Source: Physcomitrium patens (lineage: Eukaryota > Streptophyta > Bryopsida > Funariales > Funariaceae). Taken from it: a DNA stretch of 64,000 nt. The notes under the pieces are model-generated. The model ran no database searches. It saw only the letters and a list, made by a program, of their open reading frames with translations, and was not told the origin of the DNA. Shown here piece by piece: positions 34,503-45,900 of this stretch; the stretch's first letter is position 1, and every line of letters starts with the position of its first letter. The stretch is taken from contig NC_037262.1 in the NCBI RefSeq assembly GCF_000002425.4, positions 6,724,123 to 6,788,122 of the forward strand, in the 5' to 3' direction. A program made the translations under genes and the position numbers.

Positions 34503-35179
34503 CCAACTTATCACAAAGTTTAGTAGTCTTGATATTATAACTAAGCAACCATACTTTATCACTTACATTGAATTGTTCCTTTCAATAGACATCCACATTG
34601 ATCTTTTGTCGTTCTTGAATTTTCTTTAATTACACCTTTATTATTTCATGTAGTTTTGACAAATGATTTACCAAACCTTTTGCAGCAAGATTATCAACTT
34701 CTTAAAATTCAAAAGTATAAAGTCATGGATAGTAACCATAATTGGCATAAAAATGTGTTTTTGCATAGAAGAACACATTGTATTATTATAAAAAAAAACT
34801 TTTCCAATGGCAAGAGGGTTCTCCAATCGTCTTGTTGATAATTGATGGTACATCTTAAGTATTGCTCCAAAACTTGGTTAGCATGATTTGTTTGTCCATC
34901 AGTTTGAGGATGAAAGGCCAAAGAAAGCTTAATGTCCACTTTTAAAATCTTAAAAAGAGTTCTCCAAAATCTTGATACAAATTGAATCACCCTATCTGAT
35001 AGAATATCTTTTGGCAATCCATGATATTGATAGATATTATAAAAAAAAAGTTTAGCAATTTCTTCACTTGTGATAGATTTTATGTATCGTACAAAAGGTG
35101 CCATTTTGGTGAAATAATCTACCATCACAAATATAGAATTATATAATCTTGAGATTGAAAGATCCGTAATAAAATCCAT
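34503..35179 (-). pseudogene. Element C integrase catalytic core
   Basis: A 156-codon frame at 34709-35179 begins MDFITDLSISRLYNSIFVMV with the first catalytic Asp. The second is in ILSDRVIQF. The third catalytic position reads Asn (DGQTNHANQ) where Glu is expected, as in B. NYQQDDWRTLLPLEKF follows, then the frame shifts. 34503-34708 continues the C-terminal part with stops up to the B target site. Confidence 0.8.
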
Positions 35180-35700
35180 AGAAATAAAAGACCATGGTTG
35201 TTTTAAAATAGGTAATGGTTGAAGAAGTCTATAAGGTCAATGTCGAAGAGGTTATGATCTTGAACAAATGTCTTATGATTGAACAAAGACTTTTATATCC
35301 TTTTATATTTGCGGCCATCAAAAATCTCTAGATATTAGCTCTAGAGTCTTCTTGTATCCAAAATGTCATACTATTAGAAAGTTGTGACATGGTTGAAGAA
35401 CACATAAATGTACGTTTTTTTTTTGGCACATATAAACATCCTTTGAAATAAAGTAGGTTGTTCTTGAACTCAAACTTAGAAATATGAAAAGACTTAGAAG
35501 AAGTATTCTTAATATCATGAACAAGAAGATCAGAAGACATATTTGATTGAATTTGTTTGAAAAAAGTTGAATCAACAATCAATGTTGATTTCACTACTCA
35601 AAGATGAAATTATTTTGGCTTCAATAAAATTATCCTTTCTTGATCCAAAGTTGGATGTCCTTCTTTAGATGCAAAATAAAAAATTTTAAAAAGGACATTA
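35180..35700 (-). pseudogene. Element C integrase zinc-binding region (broken)
   Basis: The frame at 35328-35594 contains FEFKNNLLYFKGCLYV, and the frame around it keeps a CSSTMSQLSN-like remnant of the histidine segment. The equivalent in D is 15938-16252. A T run near 35417 causes a frameshift. Confidence 0.65.
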
Positions 35701-37020
35701 TCTAAAAAGGATAAATCTTATTATTTTACTGATCGATAAATGATATTGAATTCAAATCTTGACAAAGACATGCTCCAACAAACTAGGCAACAATTCAAAA
35801 CACGAGCCGATATGAAATATTCAAGGTTCTTATAATCCATATATACAATGACTGGATTGGAAGCGCCTTCTAAATAATGTCATCATTTTTTAAAAGAATC
35901 TACAATTGTAAGAAGTTCTTTGTTGTAGACTTCATAGTTAATCTTTGCTGCTAAAAGTTTCCTAGAATGAAAAGCTATTATATGAAGTTTATCATCTATT
36001 CCTATTTGTGATAATACGACACCCAAAGTAAAGACTGATGCATCTGTTTCCATAAAGAATGCCTTGGAGAAGTCAATACAATACAAGATTGATGCAAAAA
36101 GAAAGACTGCCTTTAAAACTTCAAATACTACTTCTACTTCTTGATTTCATAGAAGTTTGTCTTTACAAGTCAAACGTATAAGTAGAGTTGCAATTTAAGA
36201 GAAGTCCTTGATGAAGATCCAATAGTAATTGGTAAATTCTAAAAAACATTATACATCTCATATCGTTTTTGAAATCTTCCAATCCATAATAGTTTGAATT
36301 TTCTTACGATTTATCATAAGTCCATCATTTCAAATGATGTAACATAAAAAGTCAACTTGACTAATATGAAATATATACTTTTCTAACTTGGAATAAAATC
36401 CTGTATCTCTTAACTTTTGTAATACATGATGAACATGGAATTTATGTTCTTTTATATTCTTGAAATAGTTCAAGATATCGTCTAAATAATAGACAATAAA
36501 ATCATCTAAAAACTCTCAAAAAAAATCATTCATAAGATGTTGAAAAGTTCTTCGTACATTTGTAAGTCCAAAAAGTATGACATTATATTCAAAATGTCTA
36601 TACTTGGTTCAAAATATAGTCTTCCATTCATCTCTTTTTTTAATGCGTACCAAGTTATATGTTCTTCATAGATCTATTTTTATATAGATCTTAGCTTGAT
36701 TCAACTGATCAAAAAGTTTAGATATTAAAGGTAGTATGTACATGTCTTGATGGTGATCTTGTTGGTTCCTTGATAATCAACACACATCTGCAATGATCCA
36801 TCTTTTTTCTTCACAAATAGAATTGGGACTCCTATTGGAGATTTGGAATAGCATATGAAGTTCTTAGCTAGATTTTCTTTAATATACTCCTTGAATTTGA
36901 CCAATTCATTTTGTGATAAATTATAAATTAGTCCAAATGGTGGTTGTGCTCCTTCTTGAAGGTCAATTGAATAGTCATAAGGACAATATTCTAGAAGAGT
37001 ATCCACATTTTTTTTTTCAA
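35701..37020 (-). pseudogene. Element C reverse transcriptase and RNase H (broken)
   Basis: 36725-37006 gives [20 protein letters not shown] and [17 protein letters not shown] (fingers). The active site reads IVYYLDDILNYF near 36465-36500. 35883-36086 carries the RNase H start FSKAFFMETDASVFTLGVVLSQ with its catalytic Asp and the following FHSRKLLAAKINYEV. Stops and frameshifts separate the pieces. The order and similarity to B leave no doubt about identity. Confidence 0.8.
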
Positions 37021-37620
37021 ATACATCTTAAAAATTTGGATATTAGCTTGGAATACTACTTGAAGTCTTTATACTATTAGAAATGGGTGTGGCATAAATG
37101 ACACAAGGTGATCCCTCTTTTTCAACATGCAAGAAAACTCTTGCATCTACAAACATAGGTTTAATTGTACTAGACTTGTGATTTTTTACTTGATTAACTA
37201 TACTCTTAGTTATACTTTTAAGAAAGTCAAAAATACAAGAAATCCAATCTACTCAAGGATTGTATTTTACTAGCCACGATAAACCTATAATGATTAGATT
37301 AGAGTAAGATTTAATAATATTAAATACCACAAAGCTATCATGATCATTAGTTATTACTTTTATATGAAGGATTTCATAAGTAGCATCTTCAAAAGATAAT
37401 GGATGACTATCTATGACTTCTACGTGAATAAATTTAGTTTTTTTTACTAAAATTATGTTAAGTCTTTTAGCAAATTCTTTATCTAAGAGATACATTGAGG
37501 CTCCTAAATCTAAAAAAAGTAGAGGCTTTGTAATGTTTAGGTCTTAAAATAATATTTAATATAAAACAAAGAAATGGTTCTGAAGAGATGATATGACCTT
37601 CATTAGATATTGTATAAGAT
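37021..37620 (-). pseudogene. Element C protease (remnant)
   Basis: Minus translation near 37485-37530 gives LFLDLGASMYLLDKEFAKR, where D-L-G-A stands for the usual D-S-G-A, so the Gly lost in B and D is kept. 37253-37495 continues as an 80-codon frame to LIIIGLSWLVKYNP, the end of the protease domain. Confidence 0.72.
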
Positions 37621-38855
37621 TTTAATTGTACAATCTCTATTATAACTGGACAAACTCATTTTTTGATATATTATCTTCTTTAACATTTATATTTCTCATT
37701 TTATAATTGTGTCACTTCTTTAGATAATATTGAGTAGTGTACTTAATTTCTACACAATATAAGAAAAATCCTTCTTAATAGTGACCAGTCTTTTATTACT
37801 TAGTAAGAAGTTTGAAATGTACTGCATCAATTTGTATATCCTCTACTTCTAAATATATATACTGAAGAGGCATTGGTGTTGCCATTAAAATATAATATTA
37901 TTGAGGCCTACTTGTTTGACTCTCAGATTGAAATTTAAAAAGTCAATTGTCATACTTCATAGCAAAGTCAATTGTTTTATTTAATATTTGAAGATCAAGT
38001 AAGTTGAGCATCAATTTCTTTACTTTATATTATAATCCATAAAAAAATTGGTTAATAAGTGCAGTATCATCCTACTTGATATGAATTACAAGTTGTTAAA
38101 ATTGTGAAGCATATAATATTATGGATCAATTATCTTATTGTAATATATGGATCTTATTGGTTGCAACACAAGTTGCATCATGTTTTTCATACATTAATCA
38201 AAACTTTTCTAAAAAAAACTTCTAAATTATCTAATATTAGATTTTATTATTTAAAAAAAGATGAAAAATCGTAATAATATTGAATTTGAAAGAAGTGTAC
38301 CAATGAATCTAATTTTTGATTTTGGAATTGGATAGCTTCGGGATTGAAGTTCAATCATAAATTGTACTTGATTGATAAATCTTCAAAACTTAGATCTTAC
38401 GCCATCAAACTTCTTAAGCATGGTAATTTTTGATTCTCTAGTATCAGAAGGATGTTCCATCATAATAAAAGGAATATGATTGGATGCAGATGTTGAAGCA
38501 GCTTCAATCATATCTACATCTTCACTTCCTGCCATTCTTGTTGCTCCTTGTGGTGGTAAACTAAGTTGATGCATTCCAAGCATTAACTTTCTCAATTGTT
38601 CTTGTATTTGGACCATTGCATTCTTTATTTCAACAAGCTCTGCCATGATAATATTTAAAAAATAAATGTCTAATATTGCTCAAGAGAAGCAAAAGAGGGG
38701 ACTTAAGAACAAAGAAGATACTAAGAACAATATTAGTTTGAAAGTGGATAATCTCCAACTTCTAATATGCTTATGTCTAATCAAGAAAAAGAAGTAATCC
38801 ACTCTTAATTAAGAAAAAATAAAGCTCTATTATTATAAGTGTATTCTTATCAATC
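37621..38855 (-). pseudogene. Element C gag and leader (broken)
   Basis: The gag start is intact at 38646: an 87-codon frame beginning MAELVEIKNAMVQIQEQLRK and ending at MLKKFDGVRSKF, with a helical start typical of chromovirus gag. Downstream the gag domain is broken by stops to about 37700. 38647-38855 is the leader. Next to the LTR it reads GTATTCTTATCAATC on plus, shared with D at 39830-39846, and no TGG-type primer site is evident. Confidence 0.72.
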
Positions 38856-39372
38856 TGTCAAGGACATGAACTAAAAAATCTATATTAAAAGAAAAGTGAC
38901 AAAATAGCAATAAAGTAGTATGTATATTGAAAAGAAACTAGAATGGCTATTGCCAAAAGACAAGGAAACTAGAGACTCTTAAATATGGACTAGAAGCAAG
39001 AAAAAAGCTGATAGAAGTGAATAAGATTTTTCTCTTGCCTCTATATATACTATCTAATTAGGAACTATATAGTGATGTTCTATGGGACTTCTCATATGTG
39101 TTGACTTTGCAGGACACATGTTTTAGCTTATAATGCAATTTTTGTACATATGGGCTATATAGTTAGCTTCTTCTTCAAGCTATCAACATGTATGGTACAT
39201 AACCAACTTGTTGACCATGTTTTTAATTTAAAAATTTAATTATAGATATGTATAAAGTCAAAGCACTATCTATGAAGCTTTTAGAAATCTTCTATAAAAG
39301 ATATTATGGAATTAATCTACTTTTATCTAATCATATAGGTAATTATTGGTTTACATGTGTATGTCCATGATA
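38856..39372 (-). repeat. 5' LTR of element C (LTR3)
   Basis: Starts TGTCAAGGACATGAACT and ends CCATGATA on plus, like LTR2. The long alignment includes AATGGCTATTGCCAAAAGAC and a CTCTATATATACTATCTA core. The internal leader is on its left and the D remnant on its right. Confidence 0.85.
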
Positions 39373-39846
39373 TCTTATAGATTTTGTTGTGAGGTCAATC
39401 TACTTATTTTTTTACAATTCATAACTTCTTAGTGTAGACTCTAGACTTCTTTCATATATATAGGAATAGTGTTTCTATAATTGAAATTGGTGATGCATGA
39501 AATTTCTATCCTGAGAGTGTTAACAATCTTATGAAGATCTTCAATATTTCAAATCTATTCTCACTTTTACCAAATGTAGCATCAATGATTTTTTCCTTCT
39601 ATTTCAAATAACTTAATAAAACTACAAATCAAATTAGAATACAATAGTTTATAATATCTAATATTAAATAAAAATTTCTACAAAGAAAAATAATCCGTTA
39701 TTTTTATAAAAAAATTTAATATGAAAAATTAAATATTAGTTTAAAGTATATAGTCTACAACTTTTGAAATACAACAATGAAAGTAGAGTAATCCATTCAC
39801 TTTTAAAACACAAAGCAAGAACAATGAATTAGTATTCTTATCAATC
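39373..39846 (-). pseudogene. Element D gag start and leader (separated by C)
   Basis: The right part (39700-39846) matches the leader of C, including ATTAGTTTAAAGT (C: ATTAGTTTGAAAGT) and ATTCTTATCAATC. The left part stands where gag residues before KKFDG should be. A weak similarity (NTIPIYMKE against NHIPFIMME in C) supports this. Stops are frequent. Confidence 0.55.
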
Positions 39847-39908
39847 TATCAAAGATAATAACTCAAAAGAGATACTTAAAAAACTAAGAAATAAATCAAA
39901 AAAATATG

Positions 39909-39949
<41 letters not shown>

Positions 39950-40397
39950 AAAAACTACAATGACTTTTATTAAAAGCTAAAAAATTAGAAACTCTTAAAA
40001 CTAAACTAGAAGCAAAAAAAGAGCTGACAAAAGTAAAGAAGGCTTCACTCTTGCCTTCATATATACTATTTAACTAAGAAGTATATAGCAATGTTCTATA
40101 GGAGCTCTAACACATGTTGACTTTGCTATATACATGTTTTAAATTACAAGGCAAGTTTTCTATATGTGTGCCACATAATTAGCTTGTTCTATAAGCTATC
40201 AATATATATGATATTTAGTTAATTTGTTGATCAAATTTTTAACCTATCAATTAACTACAAACATGTATAAAGTCAAAGTAGTATCTATAAAGCTTCTAAA
40301 AAGCTTTTCTAAAAGATATTATGAAATTAATCAATTTTTATCTATTTCTATTTAATCATATATGTAATTATTGAAGTAAATATACATATTTGTGACA
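39847..40397 (-). repeat. 5' LTR of element D (LTR4)
   Basis: Aligns with LTR1-3 along its length, carries an expanded (TA)n at 39915-39944, and ends TGTGACA on plus. No internal sequence follows on the right, so it is the outer edge of the nest. Target duplication with the left edge is not recognisable. Confidence 0.75.
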
Positions 40398-40493
40398 TGT
40401 GACATTAATTGTAATTATAATGGAGAATATGGTAATCATGATGAATGTAGTTGGTTTTTATTGATTGTACATTTGGCAATAGAAGATAAATCT

Positions 40494-40528
<35 letters not shown>

Positions 40529-40618
40529 GATGATTAGGATAATCTTGAATCTATTTAAAATTGTTTTTTATTTAATTCATTGACTAATAATATTTTTAAT
40601 TTCTACAATTTATTAAAT

Positions 40619-40652
<34 letters not shown>

Positions 40653-40799
40653 CATTAATTTTATTATAAGATTAAAAAATATATATATAATAAGATAACT
40701 TTATTGATTTTATATATTTTTAATATTAATTTGATATCTATGTTGAAAGCTTTTAGATAAAAATATCTTATTATATATTTAAATCTTATTAATCTATTA
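40398..40799. other. AT-rich sequence with T run and (TA)n
   Basis: No gene. A 26-base T run lies near 40500-40525 and (TA)n at 40621-40650. Confidence 0.6.
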
Positions 40800-40990
40800 A
40801 TTATCAAGGATAAGAATTCAAAGAATAAAAGTAAATAAATGAGTATTTTTTTAAAAATAAATAAATATAAATAAATAAATAAATAATTATATTAAAAAAA
40901 TATAAATATAAATATAATGGTTATTATAAATTGGAGACTCTTTAAATTAGACTAGAAACAAGAAATGAGCTGATAAGAATTTAAATAATT
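40800..40990 (-). repeat. LTR fragment of the C/D family
   Basis: ATCAAGGATAAGAATTC at 40803 corresponds to the LTR start. TTGGAGACTCTTTAAATTAG and GAAACAAGAAATGAGCTG (40930-40975) match the LTR around 38960-39010. The rest of the LTR is absent. Confidence 0.6.
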
Positions 40991-42199
40991 TAAATAATTT
41001 AAATAGCTTAAAATTTAGGTATTATTTTTTAATTATAATTTTACCATAATTAATTTAATAATCCTATATCAATTATTATATTTTTTAAAGAAAATAAAAT
41101 TAGAAAAAAAATATATAAGAAACGTATTGTAATATAATGCTAAATTATTAAATTTCAAATAAAAGGAAATCATGTTGAAAAAATTATTATTTTTTAACTC
41201 GTAGAGAAACTGAATATTATTCTTTACCCTATCCAAATAAGTGATGCAACAGTATAACATTCTGATATTTATTTAAGAAGGAATTGTTTTAGGAAACAAG
41301 CATGTTTGACTACTCAAGAGACTTTATGGTAGAATTCTTGTTTGATAGTGTTTTGTGAAGTTATTTGTAAATAATTAAGTCAAACTAAAATCGATACAAT
41401 GATATCCTTGTAAGAAAACCCATTATCATTTAAATATAAAATTTAAGATGAATCTAAAACTATATTTATGTATAGAGTTTTTAAATAAAATGCTGTGTCT
41501 TTTAAATTTATAATTGTGCTATTTATATTTTGTGGTTTAAAAACTGAATTTTAAAATAATTAATTAATTAATTAATTAATTAATTAATTAAATTTTTAAT
41601 CTGTTCCAAGCATATTAAAATATAAATATTTTATATTTTATAAGTAAAATAATTTTAAAATATTATTTCAAATATATATCTTTTAAGAAATACTAATATC
41701 ATTTAAACTACGAGTAATATAGAAACCTTCTAAGATTCTAAAAAATATTCATTTGTAGCAATCTAATGAAGTTCTATTATTATTTACATTTTAATTTATT
41801 GTGGTTTTATTTTATTTTATTAATTTTTACTGAATTATTTTGTTACTGTACCATGTTTTTTGTAATATCAAATATTATTAGTGGTATGCTTTGATGTACA
41901 CCATTGCATCTACAATTTTTTATTTTTTATTTTTTATTTTAAAGATCTAAAATATTCAACCATACATATTAACTTCTGCAACACATTAAGAAAAATATTA
42001 AATCAACTTTACTTGATGTTATTTTGACCCCACCATCATAACCAGCAGTAGGTCTCTGTCCCCCATACCAACCATACTCTATTTTTTATTTAATTATTAA
42101 TATGCATGAAAAAATAATCTCAAGGAATCCCAGATAGCAAACACGATTGCACCTATTTGACCATAATGGAAGTGGCTGTCTAGAAAGCCTCATGATAGG

Positions 42200-42231
<32 letters not shown>

Positions 42232-42250
42232 TCTATAGGAAGCCATTTTC
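40991..42250. other. AT-rich intergenic DNA with TTAA and A repeats
   Basis: A (TTAA)n-like run at 41559-41590 and a 29-base A run near 42200-42229. No gene recognised. From about 42000 rightward the base composition becomes less AT-rich. Confidence 0.55.
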
Positions 42251-44400
42251 AAATCATGTTTTATGTCATGGCAACAGTGTTCCCATGTGACTCTGCAAAG
42301 GAGCTCTAGAAAGGTCCTCTTGGTGACTAGATAAAAGCAAAGCTTAGTCTTCATGTTGTTGACATGCCTGTCCTTGGATTGTGCTTCTTAGAAGGGTATG
42401 TTAAACTCCAAGCACCATTATAGGTTCCAGAATACTCCACCTCAAGGCCTTCCACACACACAAACACACAATTCTTGGTGTAAATTTTAGTTTAAAAAAA
42501 GCCCCAGAAATAGCTCATAATTTTTTCTTGTTTTCTTTTAGGGAAAGAATAAAGTATCTGATGATTTGAACTATTTTTACCACACAGAATAGGTAACAAG
42601 CCTGAATCACACAATGTGCCTTGTCTCTCCCTCCCCACCTTGCTTTCAATAAGTGAATTGCCAACTCATATTAAAACATAACAAAATCTACAACATTGGC
42701 CCACATTATCCATGTTCATTCAAAGCAAAGAGTAGGGTATAATATGATGCCATGCTAATTGTTGAAGATCTGGACAGTGGAATAGAGCTAGATTGTGGTG
42801 TAAATAGAGTCTTTGTCTAAAAGTCAGTAATTGCAGCAGGCATTGATTTCTTAGAGTGTGGGCTCAACTTCCTATGCAGCTGCACACAGAAGAAAGCAGC
42901 ATTGGCTGGGGCAGGATTAACCAGCTTCTCACCTGTGGATGGAACTTGTCTGTGGCTGTTTGCAAGGACCAAATAACCTAATTTCTTGTCCAATTTGTTT
43001 TGAGGAATTGAAACTTGTGTTGGATGTTCTTGACTGCAAATTGGTCTACAGTTGAGTCTTTGAATAAACATGTAAACATGTTAAATTTTCCATCATTAGT
43101 TGTGACCTTTAGAAACATTAAACTAATGACATTTTGTACTTGGGTTGTGTGTAGAGATATTGCAGCTTTGTTTCCTATGCAGAAAAGTTTCAATTGCACA
43201 TAGATGTTCCTTGTTTTTTCTATATATATACACACACACATGCACATAGTTTCTATATATATTTCTCTATATGTATAAAGGAATATATATAGAAACATAG
43301 AAAAGTTTCAATTGCACATAGATGTTCCTTGTTTTTTGTTTCACTTTTGTTTCAGACCACATTTGATTTTATACTTGGAAACAATTTCACTTACAACAAT
43401 CACTTGGGGTTAAATTGGTTACATTAAATTAAATTTAAAAATAAAAAGAACAGAAAAAACAACAACAACAACAACCCTCTATCTATCTATCTATATAAAA
43501 GTTGGAATCTTTTGTATGTTTGGTGCTGATGTTATGCATACACATATGCAACACATGGAATTGAATATTTTTAGAGTTTATATGTCCCATGTAGGAAGAC
43601 AATTTTATTTGTAGCATTCAAACAAAGTGTAGGTGGGAGGGTGTGTGCATGTGTGTGTGTATATATATAGAGAAATATGTATAGAAACTCATAATTTATG
43701 TATAACAGAAGTCTTTAATTTGGATTATATCCATTGGTCATATATTCATATCATCATACATTCAATAAATACTTCAACAACAGCAATTATTTTGTTATGA
43801 TTCTTAGTGTGCACTTACTTCCCACTGAACAACAGTTGAAAATGAGTAACCAACACCAAGAGTTATGCATGGAATTGCACCTACCTTCAATTTTGACCAA
43901 AATCCTAATGGACCTCACATGTTATTGAAAATTCACCTAAATTATCAATGGTGTCTTTGTACAAAACATATTTCTATGCTCAAGAAAATTATTAATTAGT
44001 GTTGAAATGGCAAAAAAGGGCTAACCAATCAACAAAAATTGATGAAGATTACCTTCACCTTCAAAACCATCCAATGAAATCATACTCATTTGTCCAATAA
44101 CCCTAAATCCATGGGTCCTAAACCTCTAAACCCTAAGTTTAAACTGTTTAACCTTTAACAAAAACCCTCCATAAAGTACCTATTGCTTTTAATCAAACTT
44201 TATAATGTTTGTACAGGTGGATAAACCATAAAAAAACATGGTAGATGAGTGCGAGTGATTATTAAATAATTGTTAGGGCTTCTGTACAGTGGAATCTATG
44301 GCTTCAAAATTTGAGGAAGCTGTCAGTGGGGAGCAGTAGCAACAACATCAAAATTAATTTATTAGAGAGGAAATAGATTTGTCAAGAATCATGTCCGAGA
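42251..44400. other. mixed-composition region, no gene assigned
   Basis: Holds an 84-codon minus frame (42817-43071) and an overlapping plus frame after a TTGCAG acceptor-like site at 42828-42833. Neither resembles a family I know. A partial direct repeat is present: AGAAAAGTTTCAATTGCACA with ATGTTCCTTGTTTTTT occurs at 43181-43220 and 43300-43337, with TA/CA-rich sequence between. Also present are (AAC)n near 43457-43474, (CTAT)n near 43479-43495 and AAACCCTAA-type words at 44099-44137. Confidence 0.5.
44099..44137. promoter_or_regulatory. telo-box-like cluster
   Basis: AACCCTAAA at 44099-44107, CCTAAACC and AAACCCTAA within the next 30 bases. AAACCCTAA words are known in plants as telo-boxes near promoters and as traces of telomere repair. 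Here they are degenerate and the role is unknown. Confidence 0.4.
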
Positions 44401-45511
44401 CATGACAGAAGAGTGCAGTCCAAAGCACCCTTGCTCAAGGACATCTATCAAAAACAATAATAATAATAATAATAATATATATGGGTTTGTTTGTAAATGT
44501 ATATATTTGACACGCTATCCAAACTGTTTATGTGGGGGCCACCAAGAATTAGTCCTGGTTCATGGCAACAATTCCTGGAGGTCGCCGATCCAGCCAGAAC
44601 TGTCAAGTTTAACACGTGTCACAACGCTGTTGGTGTATCTAGATCCCTGAGTGGATGAGGGTGACCGGGTCTTCCAGTGGCTCCTCACCGCAGGCGAGGC
44701 AGGACAGTTTGTCATCATTCACTTAGCCCTGTGGTCTGATCACTATACCCATCCTAGCTGTTGGGGATCTTGGAGTGCACTAGACGGGTATCAACTTCGT
44801 GCTAGCAGTTCATGGTATTAACCTCGTTTTGGGAGCAACGGGTATTACAACTAATGGTCGAAAGCACTTCCTGGATTGCGGGTTATGTATTTGGGGACTT
44901 TGTATAACAAGATCTGTCTCTCAATGCAGAATGAAGTTAAAAGTTGGCCCATGTTTGATGTTGTTTCATGAGAAATAACCACCATTGTGAATAAAAACAT
45001 CAACTGTGTAGCCAAAAAGGAAACAGTGCAGCATATATATGTGTAGTGGGAAATAAATTAGCAACTTCTGGGAGGTGGTCTAACATTTTTTAAAATTCAA
45101 ATTCAAATTTATTTATTTTAAACTTTTTTTATTACACTTTATTTTATGTTTTCCATTATTAATTTAATCCAACTCAAATAAAAACCACCATGTAGCAATG
45201 TTTTTTGATCTTGAATATCATGCTGCAAATATTTATACATCTAATTATTCTGAAAAAAACAGAATATTTGATAAGTAAATGATAAATCTAGTGTTAGAAT
45301 AGCCACTAAAAAAAACATCAGAGCATAACAGAACATCCAATTTTCCCCTCACATGCAAACTTTCTCCAATTTTCCTTTCAATTTGTTTGTCGAGAAGAAG
45401 GTTTGCCAAACTTTACAGATCACATCATTTTGAATCCCATGGAATTAAGATAAATTAAGTAAAATCCAAGAATACTGTGCCAGGGTCAATTTTCTCATAC
45501 AGAAGGTTCAT
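44401..45511. other. G+C-richer unique sequence, no gene assigned
   Basis: (AAT)n at 44457-44476, then complex sequence to about 44950 without repeats I recognise. An 82-codon plus frame (44402-44650) starts in it but part of it is the AAT run (poly-Asn). I do not call it a gene. AT-rich from 45050. Confidence 0.45.
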
Positions 45512-45900
45512 TCATTCACGTTCACTCATGACCACAAAGGGAGAGAAGGAAGGAAGGAAGGAAGGAAGGAAGGAGATAAGTTGGAGAGTAGAGAGGGAAA
45601 AAACGATTATTATACTTCGGTAGTGATCAGTGAGGCTGGCGATGGAGCATGCAAGGACAGTCGGACCACAAAGATTTGGCTGCCTTTTGCAGATCCCAAG
45701 CTGAAACAACTCCTCCTCTACCGTTGAAATCAAAAGTATGACTTCCGTAGGGCCAGGTTTTGCCTCAATTGTTTCAATCCATACTTTCATCAACTTATTA
45801 GACAGATGAAGTGAAAAGAACATATATTGTTTGTATTCTAAAACATGGATGCTTTCCACATTCTCAAAGGGAAACTGAACTGTCTGTACCTGCCATTGAA
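45512..45900 (-). CDS. possible exon of an unrecognised gene
   Basis: A minus frame is open from about 45893 to 45512, roughly 125 codons. The best-looking stretch is LSNKLMKVWIETIEAKPGPT, EVILLISTVEEELFQLGI and NLCGPTVLACSIASL. An ATTTCAATGGCAG/GTAC junction at its upstream end could be an acceptor. The last 12 or so codons (LPSFLPSF) come from a (GAAG)n microsatellite at 45546-45573, which inflates the length. The conventional first codon (45859) is GTG, not ATG. I recognise no family. A chance frame is quite possible. Confidence 0.25.

Larger units (their letters stand above)
19026..39372 (-). mobile_element. Element C: Ty3 chromovirus-like retrotransposon, inserted in D and split by B
   Basis: The 3' LTR is at 19026-19552 and the 5' LTR at 38856-39372. 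Internal sequence lies at 19553-20482 and 34498-38855. Gag, protease, reverse transcriptase, RNase H, integrase and the chromodomain end follow in Ty3 order on minus, all broken by stops and frameshifts. B interrupts the integrase/chromodomain linker, and the coding sequence on the two sides joins exactly at the duplicated ATAGT. Without B the element is about 6.3 kb. The LTR family is the same as in D. Confidence 0.85.
13657..40397 (-). mobile_element. Element D: outermost Ty3 chromovirus-like retrotransposon, split by element C
   Basis: D consists of a 3' LTR at 13657-14201, internal sequence at 14202-19025, the remaining leader and gag start at 39373-39846, and a 5' LTR at 39847-40397. LTR1 has pol-side sequence on its right, as a 3' LTR should. 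LTR4 has the conserved leader GTATTCTTATCAATC on its left, exactly as the 5' LTR of C does. C sits between the two internal parts. Without C, D is about 6.4 kb, matching C (about 6.3 kb) and B (about 6.0 kb). Everything in D is riddled with stops. The junction bases flanking C, GCGTA and TCTTA, agree at only three of five positions, so the nesting of C in D is inferred mainly from structure. Confidence 0.7.

Noticed and set aside
38840..38860. Primer-binding site next to the 5' LTR of C
   Set aside because: The sequence inside the LTR does not start with TGG and matches no tRNA end I could recognise.
13657..39372. Tandem array of two elements sharing LTR2
   Set aside because: It would leave LTR4 and its leader (39373-40397) unexplained and D without leader next to LTR2; nesting of C in D explains all four LTRs.
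42817..43298. Overlapping minus frames as a gene
   Set aside because: Competing plus-strand frame, no family, and part lies in TA/CA-rich repeats.
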